The notes: generated by a model from the sequence alone, not told the origin. Shown: positions 43,891 to 56,825, numbered from the stretch's first letter. The stretch is DNA of 64,000 nt from Nakamurella deserti (GCF_003260015.1 NZ_QCXS01000002.1:682001-746000), one strand, 5' to 3'. Program-made: numbers and translations.

Positions 43891-44364
43891 GTGCCCAAGC
43901 CCGACTCGGACGCCCTGCCGCCACTGCGGCTGGATTTCGCCGCGCGCGCCGAGGCGCAGGCCCTCACCGGCGGTGCCTGGTCGCTGCGGCACCTGCGGCT
44001 GTGCTGGATCGGGCTCGGTGCGGCGGGCGGCCTGCTGACCGTGGTCGCCTTCCTGGCCGCCGGGGCCGGTGCCGGCGTGGGCAGCCTGCTCGGGACCGTC
44101 ATCGTCGGCGCGTTCTTCACCGTGTCGGCCGTGGTGATCGCGCGCGTCGGTGCGCGCCGTCCGCAGAGCGTCATGTGGGCCGCGTTGGGTGCCTACGTGG
44201 TCAAGATGCTGGCCCTGTACGTCGTCGTCGCGATCACCCCGCGGGACGGGTTCGTCGACACCCGGTGGCTCGCCGGTGCGGTCGGGCTCGGTCTCGTCGT
44301 CTGGCTCGCCGCGCACATGCGCTTTGTCTGGACAAACAAGATCATGTACGTCTCGCCGTCCTGA
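43891..44364 (+). CDS. ATP synthase I-like membrane protein (Rv1303-like)
   Basis: 157 residues with a soluble N-terminus and four TM helices (for example GAFFTVSAVVIARVGARRPQS and YVVKMLALYVVVAI). By position and topology it is the AtpI-like protein found upstream of mycobacterial atpB, thought to help assembly of the c-ring. GTG 43891, 97 bp after wecA. Confidence 0.78.
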   Translation: MPKPDSDALPPLRLDFAARAEAQALTGGAWSLRHLRLCWIGLGAAGGLLTVVAFLAAGAGAGVGSLLGTVIVGAFFTVSAVVIARVGARRPQSVMWAALGAYVVKMLALYVVVAITPRDGFVDTRWLAGAVGLGLVVWLAAHMRFVWTNKIMYVSPS

Positions 44365-44511
44365 TCCCGGACGTGTTGACCGGCAACGGTTCTCGTTCGG
44401 AGGGCGCTCGGGGGGAGGCGCGCCGGGCACGTGACTTAGGTCAAATACGGGTAAATGCGCGCGGTGCGGATGCAGCGCACCCATAGGGGGACTGATAGTG
44501 TCCTGAGCGCT

Positions 44512-44805
44512 ATGAAGACACGGTTCATACCGCGCCAGCGCACTGAAGGCGCCGACATCGGTTGGTCCGTGATGACCACTCTGATCGGCGGTTTCGCCGT
44601 GTGGGGCGGCATCGGCTGGCTTCTTGACCTGTGGCTGGGTACGCGGTTGTTCACCCCCATCGGTCTGATCGTCGGCATGGCACTCGGGATCTACGCGGTG
44701 GTAGCCAGGTTCGGGCTCGCCGCGGCGCCCCCGCCCACCAAGCCTCAACAGCAATCACCCCGCGTTCCGCCGACCTCCGTCGGCGCCCGAGAGGAGAACG
44801 AGTGA
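44512..44805 (+). CDS. AtpZ/AtpI family protein
   Basis: 97 residues: a short N-terminus (EGADIGWSVMTTLIGG), two TM helices with FAVWGGIGWLLDLWLGT and TPIGLIVGMALGIYAVV, and a Pro-rich tail. AtpZ-like proteins assist Fo assembly or Mg uptake. ATG 44512; the stop overlaps atpB as GTGA. A short AT-richer segment at about 44430-44470 probably carries the operon promoter. Confidence 0.8.
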   Translation: MKTRFIPRQRTEGADIGWSVMTTLIGGFAVWGGIGWLLDLWLGTRLFTPIGLIVGMALGIYAVVARFGLAAAPPPTKPQQQSPRVPPTSVGAREENE

Positions 44806-45614
44806 GTCTGACCCTGTCGTCCGCGATGCAGTTGCTCGCGGCCGAGGGCGAGCCGTCCTTCAACCCGCCGACGGTCGAGCATTCCTTCTTCTTCGACAAG
44901 CTCGGTGACGGCACGGTCATCGCCTCCGTCAAGGCGATGGTGCTCCTGGTCCTGGGCTCGCTGTTGATCATCGGTTTCTTCGTGGCCTCCGCCCGCAAGG
45001 CGGCCGTCGTCCCCTCCAAGTTCCAGTTCATCGGTGAGTCGATCTACGGCTTCGTCCGCAACGGCATCGCCATCGAGGTCCTCGGCAAGGCCGGCAAGAA
45101 GTGGGCCGGCTTCCTCTCCACGCTGTTCGTCTTCATCCTCGTGATGAACCTGTGGGAGCTCGTCCCCGTCGCCCAGCTGCCCGTCACCTCGCACTTCGCG
45201 ATCCCGGTGTTCCTGGCGATGCTGGTGTGGGTGCTCTACAACGGCGTCGGCATCCGCAAGCACGGCTTCTTCGGCTACCTGAAGATGCAGACGATCATCC
45301 CGGGCGTCCCGGTCGCGATGCACGCGCTGCTGGTGCCCATCGAGTTCCTGTCCAACATCATCCTGCGGCCGTTCACCATGAGCGTCCGACTCTTCGCCAA
45401 CCTCTTCGCCGGGCACATGCTGGTCGCGGTCGCCGCCACCGGCCTGCTGTTCCAGCTCGAGTCCGGCGGCATCAACTACGCGATCGCCGTCCTGCCGGCG
45501 CTCGCCAGCGTTCTCCTCGTCTTCTTCGAACTCCTGGTCTGTGCGCTGCAGGCCTACGTGTTCACCCTGCTCGCTGCCATCTACCTCGAGAGCTCGCTGG
45601 CAGATTCGCACTAA
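44802..45614 (+). CDS. atpB: ATP synthase Fo subunit a
   Basis: 270 residues, 5-6 TM helices forming the proton half-channels. The penultimate helix has LRPFTMSVRLFANLFAGHML with the essential Arg facing the c-ring. GTG 44802 overlaps the atpZ-like stop. Confidence 0.96.
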   Translation: MSLTLSSAMQLLAAEGEPSFNPPTVEHSFFFDKLGDGTVIASVKAMVLLVLGSLLIIGFFVASARKAAVVPSKFQFIGESIYGFVRNGIAIEVLGKAGKKWAGFLSTLFVFILVMNLWELVPVAQLPVTSHFAIPVFLAMLVWVLYNGVGIRKHGFFGYLKMQTIIPGVPVAMHALLVPIEFLSNIILRPFTMSVRLFANLFAGHMLVAVAATGLLFQLESGGINYAIAVLPALASVLLVFFELLVCALQAYVFTLLAAIYLESSLADSH

Positions 45615-45677
45615 GCTGCTCCGCGCGGTACCGCACCACCCCGCTCGTCCTGTCCTGTCTGTCCCGCCCCGAAGTGA

Positions 45678-45971
<294 letters not shown>

Positions 45972-46026
45972 GCACGTCCACCACACCGACGGTTCCTGAC
46001 GCTGTGAGGACGAGGAGTACGAGCTG

Positions 46027-46551
46027 ATGTCGAAAGCGCTGATCGCCGCAGAGGGGGCGACCAACCCCATCGGGCTGCCCTGGGGCGAGGTCGTCATCGC
46101 GGCTGTCTGTTTCCTGATCCTGATCCTCGTGCTGCGCAAGTTCGCGTGGCCGATGTTCGAGAAGGCCTACGCCGAGCGGACCGCGGCCATCGAGGGCGGG
46201 ATCGCCAAGGCCGAGCAGGCCCAGGAAGAGGCGGCGGCGGCCCTGGAGCAGTACAACCGCCAGCTGTCCACCGCTCGCGACGAGGCCGCCAAGATCCGCG
46301 AGGAGGCCCGCACCGCCGCCCAGGCGATCCGTGAGGACCTGCTGGCGCAGGCCCACGCGGACAGTGAGCGGGTGGCGGCCCAGGGTCGCGCCCAGCTCGA
46401 GGCGCAGCGGCAGCAGATCCTCGCCGAGCTGCGTGCCGACCTCGGCCGCACCTCCGTGGAGCTGGCCAGCAAGATCGTCGGCGAATCGCTGACCGACGAG
46501 GCGCGGCAGCAGCGGACCGTCGAGCGGTTCCTCGCCGACTTGGAGCGCTGA
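46027..46551 (+). CDS. atpF: ATP synthase Fo subunit b
   Basis: 174 residues: one N-terminal TM helix (VVIAAVCFLILILVLRKF) and a long charged coiled-coil forming the peripheral stalk. TGATG overlap with atpH. Confidence 0.95.
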   Translation: MSKALIAAEGATNPIGLPWGEVVIAAVCFLILILVLRKFAWPMFEKAYAERTAAIEGGIAKAEQAQEEAAAALEQYNRQLSTARDEAAKIREEARTAAQAIREDLLAQAHADSERVAAQGRAQLEAQRQQILAELRADLGRTSVELASKIVGESLTDEARQQRTVERFLADLER

Positions 46552-47372
46552 TGCAGCACCTGGCCTCCCGGCAGTCGCTCGGTGCGAGCACCGAGACCCT
46601 GCTGTCCATCGCCGCCACGCTGGACGACACCGGTCTGCGCACGCTGGGCGAGGAGCTCAAGTCCGTCGCGGACCTGTTCAACCGCGAGCTCGGCATCCGG
46701 CGTGCGCTGTCGGATTCCAGTGTCGACGCGGAGTCCAAGACCGCGCTGGCGCAGCGGCTGCTCGGCGGCCGGATCGGCGATCCGGCCCGTCGCGTGCTCG
46801 ACAAGGTGGTCCGGGAGAACTGGTCCACCGGTCGCGACCTGACCGACGCGCTGGGGCGGCTCAGCCGGACCGCGATGTTCCTGCGGGCCGAGCGGTCCGG
46901 CGAGCTCGACAACGTCGAGGACGAGATCTTCCGCTTCGGCCGGATCATCTCCGGCAACCCGGACCTGTCCAATGCGCTGGACGACAAGCAGGGCACGCCG
47001 GAGGCGCGCACGAACCTGGTCGACCGGCTGCTGGCGAACAAGGTCCATCCGTTGACCGTCGAGATGCTGATGGCGCTCGCGTCCGATCCCGGTGGGCGGT
47101 CCTTCAGCTACGGCGTCGACCAGCTGGTGGCCGAGGCCGCGCAGCGCAAGGACAAGGTCGTCGCGGTGGTGACCAGCGCGGTCCCGCTCACCGACGACCA
47201 GTCGGCCCGGCTCAACGCGGCCCTGGTCCGGATCTACCGCCGGCCCGTCGTCGTGCACGTCGAGGTCGAACCCGGCCTGCAGGGAGGCCTGCTGGTCAAG
47301 GTCGGCGACGAGGTGATCGACGGCAGTGTGGCCGGCCGCATCGCCGAGATCCGCTCGCGGCTCGCAGGTTGA
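46551..47372 (+). CDS. atpH: ATP synthase F1 subunit delta
   Basis: 273 residues, longer than the ~180 of E. coli delta. An N-terminal extension with its own helical repeats precedes the delta core; the C-terminus has VVVHVEVEPGLQGGLLVKVGDEVIDGS. In mycobacteria a second b-type domain is fused to delta; here no TM segment is present, so delta is separate. Confidence 0.93.
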   Translation: MQHLASRQSLGASTETLLSIAATLDDTGLRTLGEELKSVADLFNRELGIRRALSDSSVDAESKTALAQRLLGGRIGDPARRVLDKVVRENWSTGRDLTDALGRLSRTAMFLRAERSGELDNVEDEIFRFGRIISGNPDLSNALDDKQGTPEARTNLVDRLLANKVHPLTVEMLMALASDPGGRSFSYGVDQLVAEAAQRKDKVVAVVTSAVPLTDDQSARLNAALVRIYRRPVVVHVEVEPGLQGGLLVKVGDEVIDGSVAGRIAEIRSRLAG

Positions 47373-47448
47373 TGCCTACATTCGTGAGTAGCACAGCAGT
47401 ACCGGCAATGAACAACGAGATGCAGCAGATACAGAGAACGGGAACGCG

Positions 47449-49104
47449 ATGACCGAGTTGACGATCTCCGCTGACGAGATCCGCTCCGCGATCGATGGCT
47501 ATGTCGCCAGCTATTCGCCCGAGGTGTCCCGGCAGGAAGTCGGTGTCATCACCAACACCGGTGACGGCATCGCGACCGTCGAGGGCCTGCCGTCGGCGAT
47601 GGCCAACGAGCTGCTCGAGTTCCCCGGTGGGGTGCTCGGCGTGGCGCTGAACCTGGACGTGCGCGACATCGGCGCCGTCGTCCTGGGTGACGCGAACACC
47701 CTCGAGGAGGGCCAGCAGGTCACCCGCACCGGCCAGGTGCTGTCGGTGCCCGTCGGCGACGCCTTCCTCGGCCGCGTGGTGAACCCGCTGGGCGAGCCCA
47801 TCGACGGCCTGGGCGACATCGTCTCGGAGACCCGTCGTCCGCTCGAGGTGCAGGCGGCCACCGTCGTGCAGCGCAAGGGCGTCCACGAGCCGCTGCAGAC
47901 CGGCATCAAGGCCATCGACGCCATGACGCCGATCGGCCGCGGGCAGCGTCAGCTGATCATCGGCGACCGCAAGACCGGCAAGACCGCGGTCTGCGTCGAC
48001 GCCATCATCAACCAGAAGTCCAACTGGGAGTCCGGCGACACCGACAAGCAGGTGCGCTGCATCTACGTCGCGATCGGCCAGAAGGGCACCACGATCGCGG
48101 CCGTCAAGCAGTCGCTGCTCGACGCCGGCGCGATGGACTACACCACGATCGTCGCGGCTCCCGCGTCGGACTCCGCGGGCTTCAAGTGGCTGGCGCCCTA
48201 CACCGGCTCCGCCATCGGCCAGCACTGGATGTACCAGGGCAAGCACGTTCTCATCATCTTCGACGACCTGTCCAAGCAGGCCGAGGCCTACCGCGCCATC
48301 TCGCTGCTGCTGCGCCGCCCGCCGGGCCGTGAGGCGTACCCGGGTGACGTGTTCTACCTGCACTCCCGTCTGCTCGAGCGTTGCGCGAAGCTGTCCGACG
48401 AGCTGGGTGCCGGTTCGATGACCGGACTGCCGCTGATCGAGACGAAGGCCGGTGACGTCTCGGCGTTCATCCCGACCAACGTCATCTCCATCACCGACGG
48501 CCAGGTCTACCTGCAGTCGGAGTTGTTCAACTCCGGCGTCCGCCCCGCCATCAACGTCGGCATCTCGGTGTCCCGCGTCGGCGGTGCCGCCCAGGTCAAG
48601 GCCATGCGCAAGGTCTCCGGCACGCTGCGTCTGGACCTGTCGGCCTACCGCGAGCTCGAGGCGTTCGCCGCCTTCGGTTCCGACCTGGACGCGGTGTCCA
48701 AGCGTGCGCTGGACCGTGGTGCGCGTCTGGTCGAGCTGCTCAAGCAGCCGCAGTTCTCGCCCTACCCGGTGCCGGAGCAGGTCGTGTCGATCTGGGCCGG
48801 GACCAAGGGTCACCTGGACCGGGTCCCGGTCGCCGACGTGCGCCGCTACGAGGCCGAGCTGCTGGAGTCGCTGCGGCACCAGCAGAACGGTCCGCTGCAG
48901 GCCATCGCGGCCGCCAACGACCTGTCCAAGGAGACCGAGGACGCGCTGCTGGCGGAGCTGGAGAAGTTCAACAACAACTTCACGACCTCCGACGGCACCA
49001 TCCTGGGCCGCGAGGCCGAGGTCGCCGCGATGGACGCCAAGAACGTCGGCCAGGAGAAGGTCCAGGTCCGCAAGCCGGCAGCCAGCGGTTCGAGTCGCGC
49101 CTGA
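47449..49104 (+). CDS. atpA: ATP synthase F1 subunit alpha
   Basis: 551 residues; the regulatory nucleotide-binding subunit of the alpha3beta3 head. Walker A GDRKTGKT (~170) and the alpha signature [17 protein letters not shown]. The C-terminal tail past ~510 is longer than in E. coli, as in other actinobacteria. ATG 47449 after a 76-bp spacer. Confidence 0.97.
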   Translation: MTELTISADEIRSAIDGYVASYSPEVSRQEVGVITNTGDGIATVEGLPSAMANELLEFPGGVLGVALNLDVRDIGAVVLGDANTLEEGQQVTRTGQVLSVPVGDAFLGRVVNPLGEPIDGLGDIVSETRRPLEVQAATVVQRKGVHEPLQTGIKAIDAMTPIGRGQRQLIIGDRKTGKTAVCVDAIINQKSNWESGDTDKQVRCIYVAIGQKGTTIAAVKQSLLDAGAMDYTTIVAAPASDSAGFKWLAPYTGSAIGQHWMYQGKHVLIIFDDLSKQAEAYRAISLLLRRPPGREAYPGDVFYLHSRLLERCAKLSDELGAGSMTGLPLIETKAGDVSAFIPTNVISITDGQVYLQSELFNSGVRPAINVGISVSRVGGAAQVKAMRKVSGTLRLDLSAYRELEAFAAFGSDLDAVSKRALDRGARLVELLKQPQFSPYPVPEQVVSIWAGTKGHLDRVPVADVRRYEAELLESLRHQQNGPLQAIAAANDLSKETEDALLAELEKFNNNFTTSDGTILGREAEVAAMDAKNVGQEKVQVRKPAASGSSRA

Positions 49105-49152
49105 TGGTGCTTCCGACGACGTGCGACACCAACAGCCGCTGGGAGGGATGAC

Positions 49153-51520
<2,368 letters not shown>

Positions 51521-51524
51521 TCCG

Positions 51525-51579
51525 ACGGGGACCTCGGTCCCCGTGATTCGACTCGCGGCCGGAGCTCGCTCCGGCCGCG
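51525..51579 (+). promoter_or_regulatory. Two tandem hairpins between atpD and atpC
   Basis: ACGGGGACC/GGTCCCCGT (51525-51544, 9-bp arms) and CGCGGCCGGAGC/GCTCCGGCCGCG (51554-51579, 12-bp arms) are both perfect, with nearly no loop bases. No T run follows. They probably act as a partial terminator or mRNA-processing/stability element that sets epsilon levels. Confidence 0.65.
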
Positions 51580-51627
51580 GGTAACATCTGCCCGAGAAGC
51601 ACGACCGAGAAGGTGAGCGGAGCACGC

Positions 51628-52014
51628 ATGGCCGAGATGAACGTGGAGCTGGTGGCGGTCGAGCGCCAGGTCTGGTCAGGGACGGCCACGAGTGTCATCG
51701 TCCGCACCGTCGAGGGTGACGTCGGCATCCTCCCCGGCCACGCGCCGTTGCTGGCGCAGCTGAAGGAGGGCTTCTCGGCGCGCATCGTGCTCGAGGGCGG
51801 CGAGGAGCTGGGCGTCGCCCTGCACGGTGGCTTCCTGTCGGTGACCAAGGACAGGGTGTCCATCCTGGCCGAGGACGCCCAGTTGGCCAGCGAGATCGAC
51901 GTCGCGGCCGCCCAGTCCGACTACGCCGACGCGGAGCGTCGCGCGAACGGCGAGGAAACCGCCGACCTCCTGCGAGCACGCGCACAGCTGCTCGCCGCGG
52001 GACACAGCGTCTGA
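51628..52014 (+). CDS. atpC: ATP synthase F1 subunit epsilon
   Basis: 128 residues: the N-terminal beta-sandwich (VELVAVERQVWSG, then VGILPGHAPLLAQL) and a short C-terminal helical part. ATG 51628 is preferred over GTG 51613 because GGAG is correctly spaced before it. It ends the synthase genes. Confidence 0.94.
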   Translation: MAEMNVELVAVERQVWSGTATSVIVRTVEGDVGILPGHAPLLAQLKEGFSARIVLEGGEELGVALHGGFLSVTKDRVSILAEDAQLASEIDVAAAQSDYADAERRANGEETADLLRARAQLLAAGHSV

Positions 52015-52025
52015 GAGACCGCGTC

Positions 52026-52472
52026 ATGGGCAGCCTGCAGATCGGTGCACTCGTCGTGCTGATCCTTGCTGTGCTCGTGATCGTCCACGTCGCCGTACGA
52101 CGACAGTTGCTGTCGCGGTCCGGTGCCGTGGACATGTGTTGGCGCGACCGGTTGGCCGACGACGGAACGGGCTGGTACCTCGGCGTCGGCAAGTTCGACG
52201 GAGCCGACCTCTACCTGTACCGCTCGTTCTCCGTCCTCCCGATGCCCAACCGCAGGCTGCACCGCGCCGACCTCTCGCTCGGGCCGCGGCGGCCGCCGGC
52301 CCCCGCCGAGAAGGACCTGCTCCCCGGCGGCGCAGTGATCAGCCGGTGTCAGGCGGGGAACCACGAGTTCGAACTCGCCATGAGCGCCGACGCCGTCACC
52401 GGGCTCTCCGCCTGGCTGGAGTCGATGCCCCCCAGCAACCGCAGCACCGGACGGCTCCGCCGCACCGGCTGA
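52026..52472 (+). CDS. DUF2550 family membrane-anchored protein
   Basis: 148 residues with one N-terminal TM helix (IGALVVLILAVLVIVHVAV) and a soluble PH-like domain (MCWRDRLADDGTGWYLGVGKF). DUF2550 proteins sit directly after atpC in mycobacteria (Rv1312). The function is unknown. Confidence 0.88.
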   Translation: MGSLQIGALVVLILAVLVIVHVAVRRQLLSRSGAVDMCWRDRLADDGTGWYLGVGKFDGADLYLYRSFSVLPMPNRRLHRADLSLGPRRPPAPAEKDLLPGGAVISRCQAGNHEFELAMSADAVTGLSAWLESMPPSNRSTGRLRRTG

Positions 52473-52475
52473 GCC

Positions 52476-53048
52476 TCAGCGCTCGCCGCCCGGCACCCAC
52501 AGCACGTCCCCCTCGGGGTTGGCCACCCGCCCGAGGATGAACAACAGATCCGACAGCCGGTTGAGGTACCTCCCGGTGAGCGCACTGGTGCGCTCCGGAT
52601 CCTCGTCCAGCAAGGCCCACGCCGACCGCTCCGCGCGACGGGCGACCGTGCGGGCCTGATGCAACAGAGCCCCCGCGGGCGTTCCGCCGGGCAGGATGAA
52701 CGACGTCAGCGCGGGCAGTCCGGCGTTGAACTCGTCGCACGCCGCCTCCAACCGGTCGACGTAGTCCTGGGTGATCCGCAGCGGCGGGTACGCGGGCTCC
52801 GGCACGATCGGTGTGGCCAGGTCGGCGCCGAGGTCGAACAGCTCGTTCTGGATCCGGCGGAGGACCGCGGCGACCTCGGGCGCGGGGGACCCGAGGGTCA
52901 GGACCAGCCCCACGACCGCGTTCGTCTCGTCGCAGTCGGCGTAGGCGACCAGCCGCGCGTCGGTCTTCGGCACCCGGGAGAAGTCCGCCAGACCGGTGGT
53001 GCCGTCATCCCCCGTCCGGGTGTAGATCTTGGTCAGGTGCACGCTCAT
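52476..53048 (-). CDS. Cob(I)yrinic acid a,c-diamide adenosyltransferase, PduO type
   Basis: 190 residues; transfers the adenosyl group of ATP to cob(I)alamin. [22 protein letters not shown] is the PduO N-terminal ATP motif (read here in parts), with [16 protein letters not shown] and [26 protein letters not shown] in the helical core. ATG 53048. It is convergent with DUF2550 and divergent from murA, as Rv1314c is in mycobacteria. Confidence 0.93.
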   Translation of the reverse strand: MSVHLTKIYTRTGDDGTTGLADFSRVPKTDARLVAYADCDETNAVVGLVLTLGSPAPEVAAVLRRIQNELFDLGADLATPIVPEPAYPPLRITQDYVDRLEAACDEFNAGLPALTSFILPGGTPAGALLHQARTVARRAERSAWALLDEDPERTSALTGRYLNRLSDLLFILGRVANPEGDVLWVPGGER

Positions 53049-53111
53049 GGTGCGAGCGTAGGCCGCCCGGCAGTGCCCGTCGGGCCCGGTCGACCCCGAT
53101 ACAGTTCCCCC

Positions 53112-54374
53112 GTGGATCAATTCGTCGTCAGTGGAGGAGCCCGGCTCCGTGGTGTCGTGCAGGTGGCCGGGGCCAAGAACAGTGTCCTGAAGCTGATGGC
53201 GGCGGCGTTGCTCGCCGAAGGCACCACGGTGCTGACCAACTGCCCGGCCATCGAGGACCTGCCCCTGATGGCCGATGTGCTGCGCGGGCTCGGCTGCACG
53301 GTGGCCATCGAGGGCGACGTGGTCACCATCGACACCCCGGCGGAGCTGTCGCACGTGGCCGATTTCCCGGCGGTCAGCCGGCTGCGGGCGTCGGTGGCCG
53401 TCCTGGGTCCGTTGATGGGGCGTCTGCGGCAGGCGCGCGTCGCGCTGCCCGGCGGCGACGCCATCGGCAACCGGCCGCTGGACATGCACCAGAACGGGCT
53501 CCGCCTGCTCGGTGCCACCATGACCATCGAGCACGGTCACGTCGTCGGGTCGGCGAGCGAGTTGCGCGGAGCCCAGATCGAGCTCGAGTTCCCCAGTGTC
53601 GGTGCGACCGAGAACCTGTTGATGGCGGCCTGTCTCGCCCGCGGCGTGACGGTGATCGAGAACGCGGCGCGGGAGCCGGAGATCGTCGACCTCGCGGTGA
53701 TGTTGACATCGATGGGCGCCCGGATCACCGGCGCCGGGACCAGCACCGTGACCATCGAGGGTGTCCGGGGGCTCACGCCGACCACCCACCGGACGGTCGG
53801 CGACCGCGTGGTGGGCGGCACCTGGGCCTACGCGGCCGCCATCACCCGCGGCGACATCACCGTGCACGGCGTCAACCCCGCGCACCTGGCGGCGCCGTTG
53901 GAGCGCTTGGTGCGGGCGGGCGCGCGGATCACCTCCGGGGAGGACTGGTTCACCGTGGTGATGGACCGTCGGCCCCGGGCGGTCGATTTCATCACGCTGC
54001 CGTTCCCCGGCTTCCCGACCGACCTGCAGCCCATCGCCCTCGCGCTGGCCGCGGTCGCCGACGGGCACTCCTTCGTCACCGAGAACGTGTTCGAGGCGCG
54101 GTTCAAGTTCCTCGACGAGCTGGTGCGGATGGGCGCCGACGCGCGCACCGACGGTCATCACGCCTCGTTGAACGGACGCGAGACGCTGTCCAGCGCACCG
54201 GTCTGGGCGACGGACATCCGCGCCGGCGCGGGGTTGGTGCTCGCCGGCCTGGTGGCCGACGGGGACACCGTCGTCAACGACGCCTGGCACATCGACCGCG
54301 GCTACCCGCGGTTCGTCGAGGACCTGGTCTCGCTCGGGGCCACGGTCGTCCGGCGGGCGGCGCCGGAACGCTGA
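53112..54374 (+). CDS. murA: UDP-N-acetylglucosamine 1-carboxyvinyltransferase with Asp in place of the active-site Cys
   Basis: 420 residues; first committed step of peptidoglycan synthesis. [20 protein letters not shown] is the conserved N-terminus. In the catalytic loop the usual PGGCAIG reads [11 protein letters not shown], so Asp116 replaces the Cys that fosfomycin alkylates; the same change makes mycobacterial MurA intrinsically fosfomycin-resistant. GTG 53112. Confidence 0.95.
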   Translation: MDQFVVSGGARLRGVVQVAGAKNSVLKLMAAALLAEGTTVLTNCPAIEDLPLMADVLRGLGCTVAIEGDVVTIDTPAELSHVADFPAVSRLRASVAVLGPLMGRLRQARVALPGGDAIGNRPLDMHQNGLRLLGATMTIEHGHVVGSASELRGAQIELEFPSVGATENLLMAACLARGVTVIENAAREPEIVDLAVMLTSMGARITGAGTSTVTIEGVRGLTPTTHRTVGDRVVGGTWAYAAAITRGDITVHGVNPAHLAAPLERLVRAGARITSGEDWFTVVMDRRPRAVDFITLPFPGFPTDLQPIALALAAVADGHSFVTENVFEARFKFLDELVRMGADARTDGHHASLNGRETLSSAPVWATDIRAGAGLVLAGLVADGDTVVNDAWHIDRGYPRFVEDLVSLGATVVRRAAPER

Positions 54375-55068
54375 GGCCGGCACGAACGTGCCGGTGCCGG
54401 GGTGGCGGTCCGGGATTGTCCGGACGCCGGGTCGCGGCGGAGCGTGCGCTGGGGCTGGAGCTCTCGACCGGCGGGGGTGCGGCGTGGGTGTCCGGATGCC
54501 GGGTGCGGCGTGGGCGTGCCGATGGGGCGCAGTGAGCGTTCGACCGCAGATGTTTCGGGTGCGGCGTGGGCGTGCCGATGGTCGTGCAGTGAGCGTTCGA
54601 CCGCCGGTTCTCCGGGTGCGGCGCGGGTGTCCGGATCCTGGGTGGGCGCGAACGTGCCAGTGGTCGTGCAGTGAGCGTTCGACCGTCGGGGGCAGCGTGA
54701 GTGTCCACCTACCGGGCGGCGGAAGCGTGCTGATGCTGCGCGCCGAGCGTTCGACCGTCGGGGGCAGCGTGAGTGTCCACCTACCGGGCGGCGGAGACGT
54801 GCTGATGCTGCGCAGCGAGCGTTCGACCGTCGGGGGCAGCGTGAGTGTCCACCTACCGGGCGGCGGAAGCGTGCTAGTGCTGCGCGCCGAGCGTTCGACC
54901 GTCGGGGGCAGCGTGAGTGTCCATCTACCGGGCGGCGGAAGCGTGCTGATGCTGCGCGCCGAGCGTTCGACCGTCGGGCGAGGCTGTGGCGTTGAACCGC
55001 CGCGCACCGAATGGGCAAGTCCGACCGCCTGCGCATGGCGCGACCGCAGTGCGCGGCACCGCGGTCGG
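54375..55068. other. Intergenic region murA / sucrase-ferredoxin gene, mostly repeats
   Basis: 694 bp between convergent genes. Most of it is the repeat array at 54534-54978. Frames on both strands stay open because the units are multiples of three, but none has a ribosome site or recognisable protein, so I treat it as non-coding. Confidence 0.55.
54534..54978. repeat. 72-bp minisatellite with GAGCGTTCGACCG anchor
   Basis: Four near-identical 72-bp units start at 54673, 54745, 54817 and 54889, and a truncated fifth at 54961. The 13-mer GAGCGTTCGACCG that begins each unit also occurs at 54534 and 54591 in front of diverged sequence, giving seven occurrences. Units differ by a few substitutions (for example GGAAGC versus GGAGAC), so the array is not perfectly homogenised. 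Confidence 0.95.
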
Positions 55069-56016
55069 TCAGGCGCGCGTCCAGCGGCCGGTGGCGATCG
55101 GCTTGCCGCCGCACGCCGTCGCGCCGATCACCGGCCCTGGTCGGTGCGTCAGCCGCACGATCTCGTCCCGGCCGTCGACGCGGGCGCTGACCAGGAAGGT
55201 GGCGTCGTCGTCGCCGTCCTTCCCCGCGTTCCCGTCCCGGTCGTCGTGCACGGTGATGGTGCCGATCGCGCCGACCGGCGCGGGCCCGAGCTCGGCGCGC
55301 CAGAGCGCTTCGGCGACCTGGGCCGGCGGCGACAGGTCGGCGCGGCCGCGCAGTCCGTCCGGATGCACCAGGCCGTCCCGCGCGGCGCGGGCGACGGCGA
55401 CCGCGCGGTCCGGGTCCAGCCAGGCGTAGGCGTAGCCCCACGGCAGGACCAGCATCGTGGGTGCGTAGCGGTGACCTCCGAGATGGCTGATCTCCACGAC
55501 GCTCGGCGTCCCGCCCGGGTCGTCCAGTGCATCGTGCAGGGCGGCGGCGAGGTCCCGTCCCTTCAGCGCGCAGCAGCGGTCCCGGGAACCGTTGGTGCAC
55601 ACGGCGAAGAGCGGTCCGGCGGCGACAGCCGGTGCGGTCGCGAGGTCGGACAGCTCGACGGCGCTGGGCGTGGCCACCGTCGGGCGCAGGAAGCTCGCGG
55701 GCCCGGTCCGGCCCACCCACCGCACGCGGGAGCCGGCGCTTCCGGCGCGACCGACCGGCCGGATCGCGAACGGTCGTAGTCCGGGCGTCGCGGCGCCGGT
55801 GGGCGAGGCCCGGCCGTACACCGCGGACACGGCGTCGTCGGCGGCCTCCCGACCGAAGCCCGCCGGGTGTTCGATCAGGACGAACGTGCGGAAGGCCGCG
55901 GCCGAGCCGCGGGGATCGTCGTCGACAGCCGCGTCCGCGTCGGAACACAGCGGCATCACGGGCGGGGTGGGCAGTGTCGGCGGGACGGGCACAGGAGGCG
56001 GAGGCACGGACACCAT
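55069..56016 (-). CDS. Sucrase/ferredoxin-like family protein
   Basis: 315 residues with a Pro-rich N-terminus and a thioredoxin-fold ferredoxin-like domain: [15 protein letters not shown] (Cys cluster), then [23 protein letters not shown]. Families of this kind bind a [2Fe-2S] cluster; the physiological role in actinobacteria is unknown. ATG 56016; GTG 56013 is possible. It is divergent from nucS with only 21 bp between the starts. Confidence 0.87.
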   Translation of the reverse strand: MVSVPPPPVPVPPTLPTPPVMPLCSDADAAVDDDPRGSAAAFRTFVLIEHPAGFGREAADDAVSAVYGRASPTGAATPGLRPFAIRPVGRAGSAGSRVRWVGRTGPASFLRPTVATPSAVELSDLATAPAVAAGPLFAVCTNGSRDRCCALKGRDLAAALHDALDDPGGTPSVVEISHLGGHRYAPTMLVLPWGYAYAWLDPDRAVAVARAARDGLVHPDGLRGRADLSPPAQVAEALWRAELGPAPVGAIGTITVHDDRDGNAGKDGDDDATFLVSARVDGRDEIVRLTHRPGPVIGATACGGKPIATGRWTRA

Positions 56017-56037
56017 CCTGCCGGTAGGGTTCTGCGG

Positions 56038-56697
56038 GTGCGTCTGGTCATTGCCCGTTGTTCCGTGGACTACGTCGGACGTCTCACCGCCCATCTGGGC
56101 GAGGCGACGCGGCTGCTGCTCATCAAGGCGGACGGCTCGGTGTCGGTCCACGCCGACGACCGCGCCTACAAGCCGTTGAACTGGATGAGCCCGCCGTGCT
56201 GGCTCACCGAGGAGAGCCCCGAGCTGTGGCGGGTGCAGAACAAGGCCGGTGAACAGCTCGTCATCACCCTGCACGAGGTGCTGCACGACACCCGGCACGA
56301 ACTCGGTGTCGACCCGGGCCTGGTCAAGGACGGCGTCGAGGCCCACCTGCAGGAACTGCTCGCCGATCAGGTGCACCTGCTCGGAGAGGGCTTCACGATG
56401 GTGCGCCGCGAGTATCCGACGCCGATCGGGCCGGTGGACCTGCTGTGTCGCGACGCCGGCAACCGGGTCGTCGCGGTCGAGATCAAGCGCCGTGGCGAGA
56501 TCGACGGCGTCGAGCAGTTGACCCGCTACCTGGAACTGCTGGGTCGCGATCCACTGCTGACCGGCATCACCGGCATCTTCGCCGCCCAGCAGATCAAGCC
56601 GCAGGCCCGCACGCTCGCCGAGGACCGCGGTATCCGGTGCGTGGTGCTGGACTACGAGGCGATGCGCGGGTTGGTCCGGGACGACGTCCTGTTCTGA
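56038..56697 (+). CDS. nucS: Endonuclease NucS (EndoMS), non-canonical mismatch repair
   Basis: 219 residues. The N-terminal DNA-binding beta domain begins [20 protein letters not shown]; the C-terminal RecB-like nuclease has GPVDLLCRD and [17 protein letters not shown] with the Asp, Glu and Lys of the active site. NucS cuts mismatched DNA and replaces MutS/MutL in actinobacteria. GTG 56038. Confidence 0.95.
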   Translation: MRLVIARCSVDYVGRLTAHLGEATRLLLIKADGSVSVHADDRAYKPLNWMSPPCWLTEESPELWRVQNKAGEQLVITLHEVLHDTRHELGVDPGLVKDGVEAHLQELLADQVHLLGEGFTMVRREYPTPIGPVDLLCRDAGNRVVAVEIKRRGEIDGVEQLTRYLELLGRDPLLTGITGIFAAQQIKPQARTLAEDRGIRCVVLDYEAMRGLVRDDVLF

Positions 56698-56825
56698 ACG
56701 CCCGGCGCCTTTCACCGTGAGCGCAACCGTGGCGTCCGGGGCGGGTGACGCGCTCCGCTAGCCTTGCCGGTAGCCGGTCCGTCGGGGCCGGGACAGTTGC
56801 TGATGTGCTTTTGGAGGCCTTCACC

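Noticed and set aside
54534-54978. CRISPR array
   Set aside because: The units are contiguous tandem copies, not short repeats separated by unique spacers, and no cas genes are near.
52476-55007. One 843-residue minus-strand protein covering the repeats and the adenosyltransferase
   Set aside because: Only the last ~190 residues are a real protein. The upstream part is antisense to murA and runs through intergenic repeats; ATG 53048 is the proper start.
54388-55779. Plus-strand repeat protein translated from the 72-bp array
   Set aside because: The frame is open only because the units are multiples of three. It runs antisense into the sucrase/ferredoxin gene and has no ribosome site.
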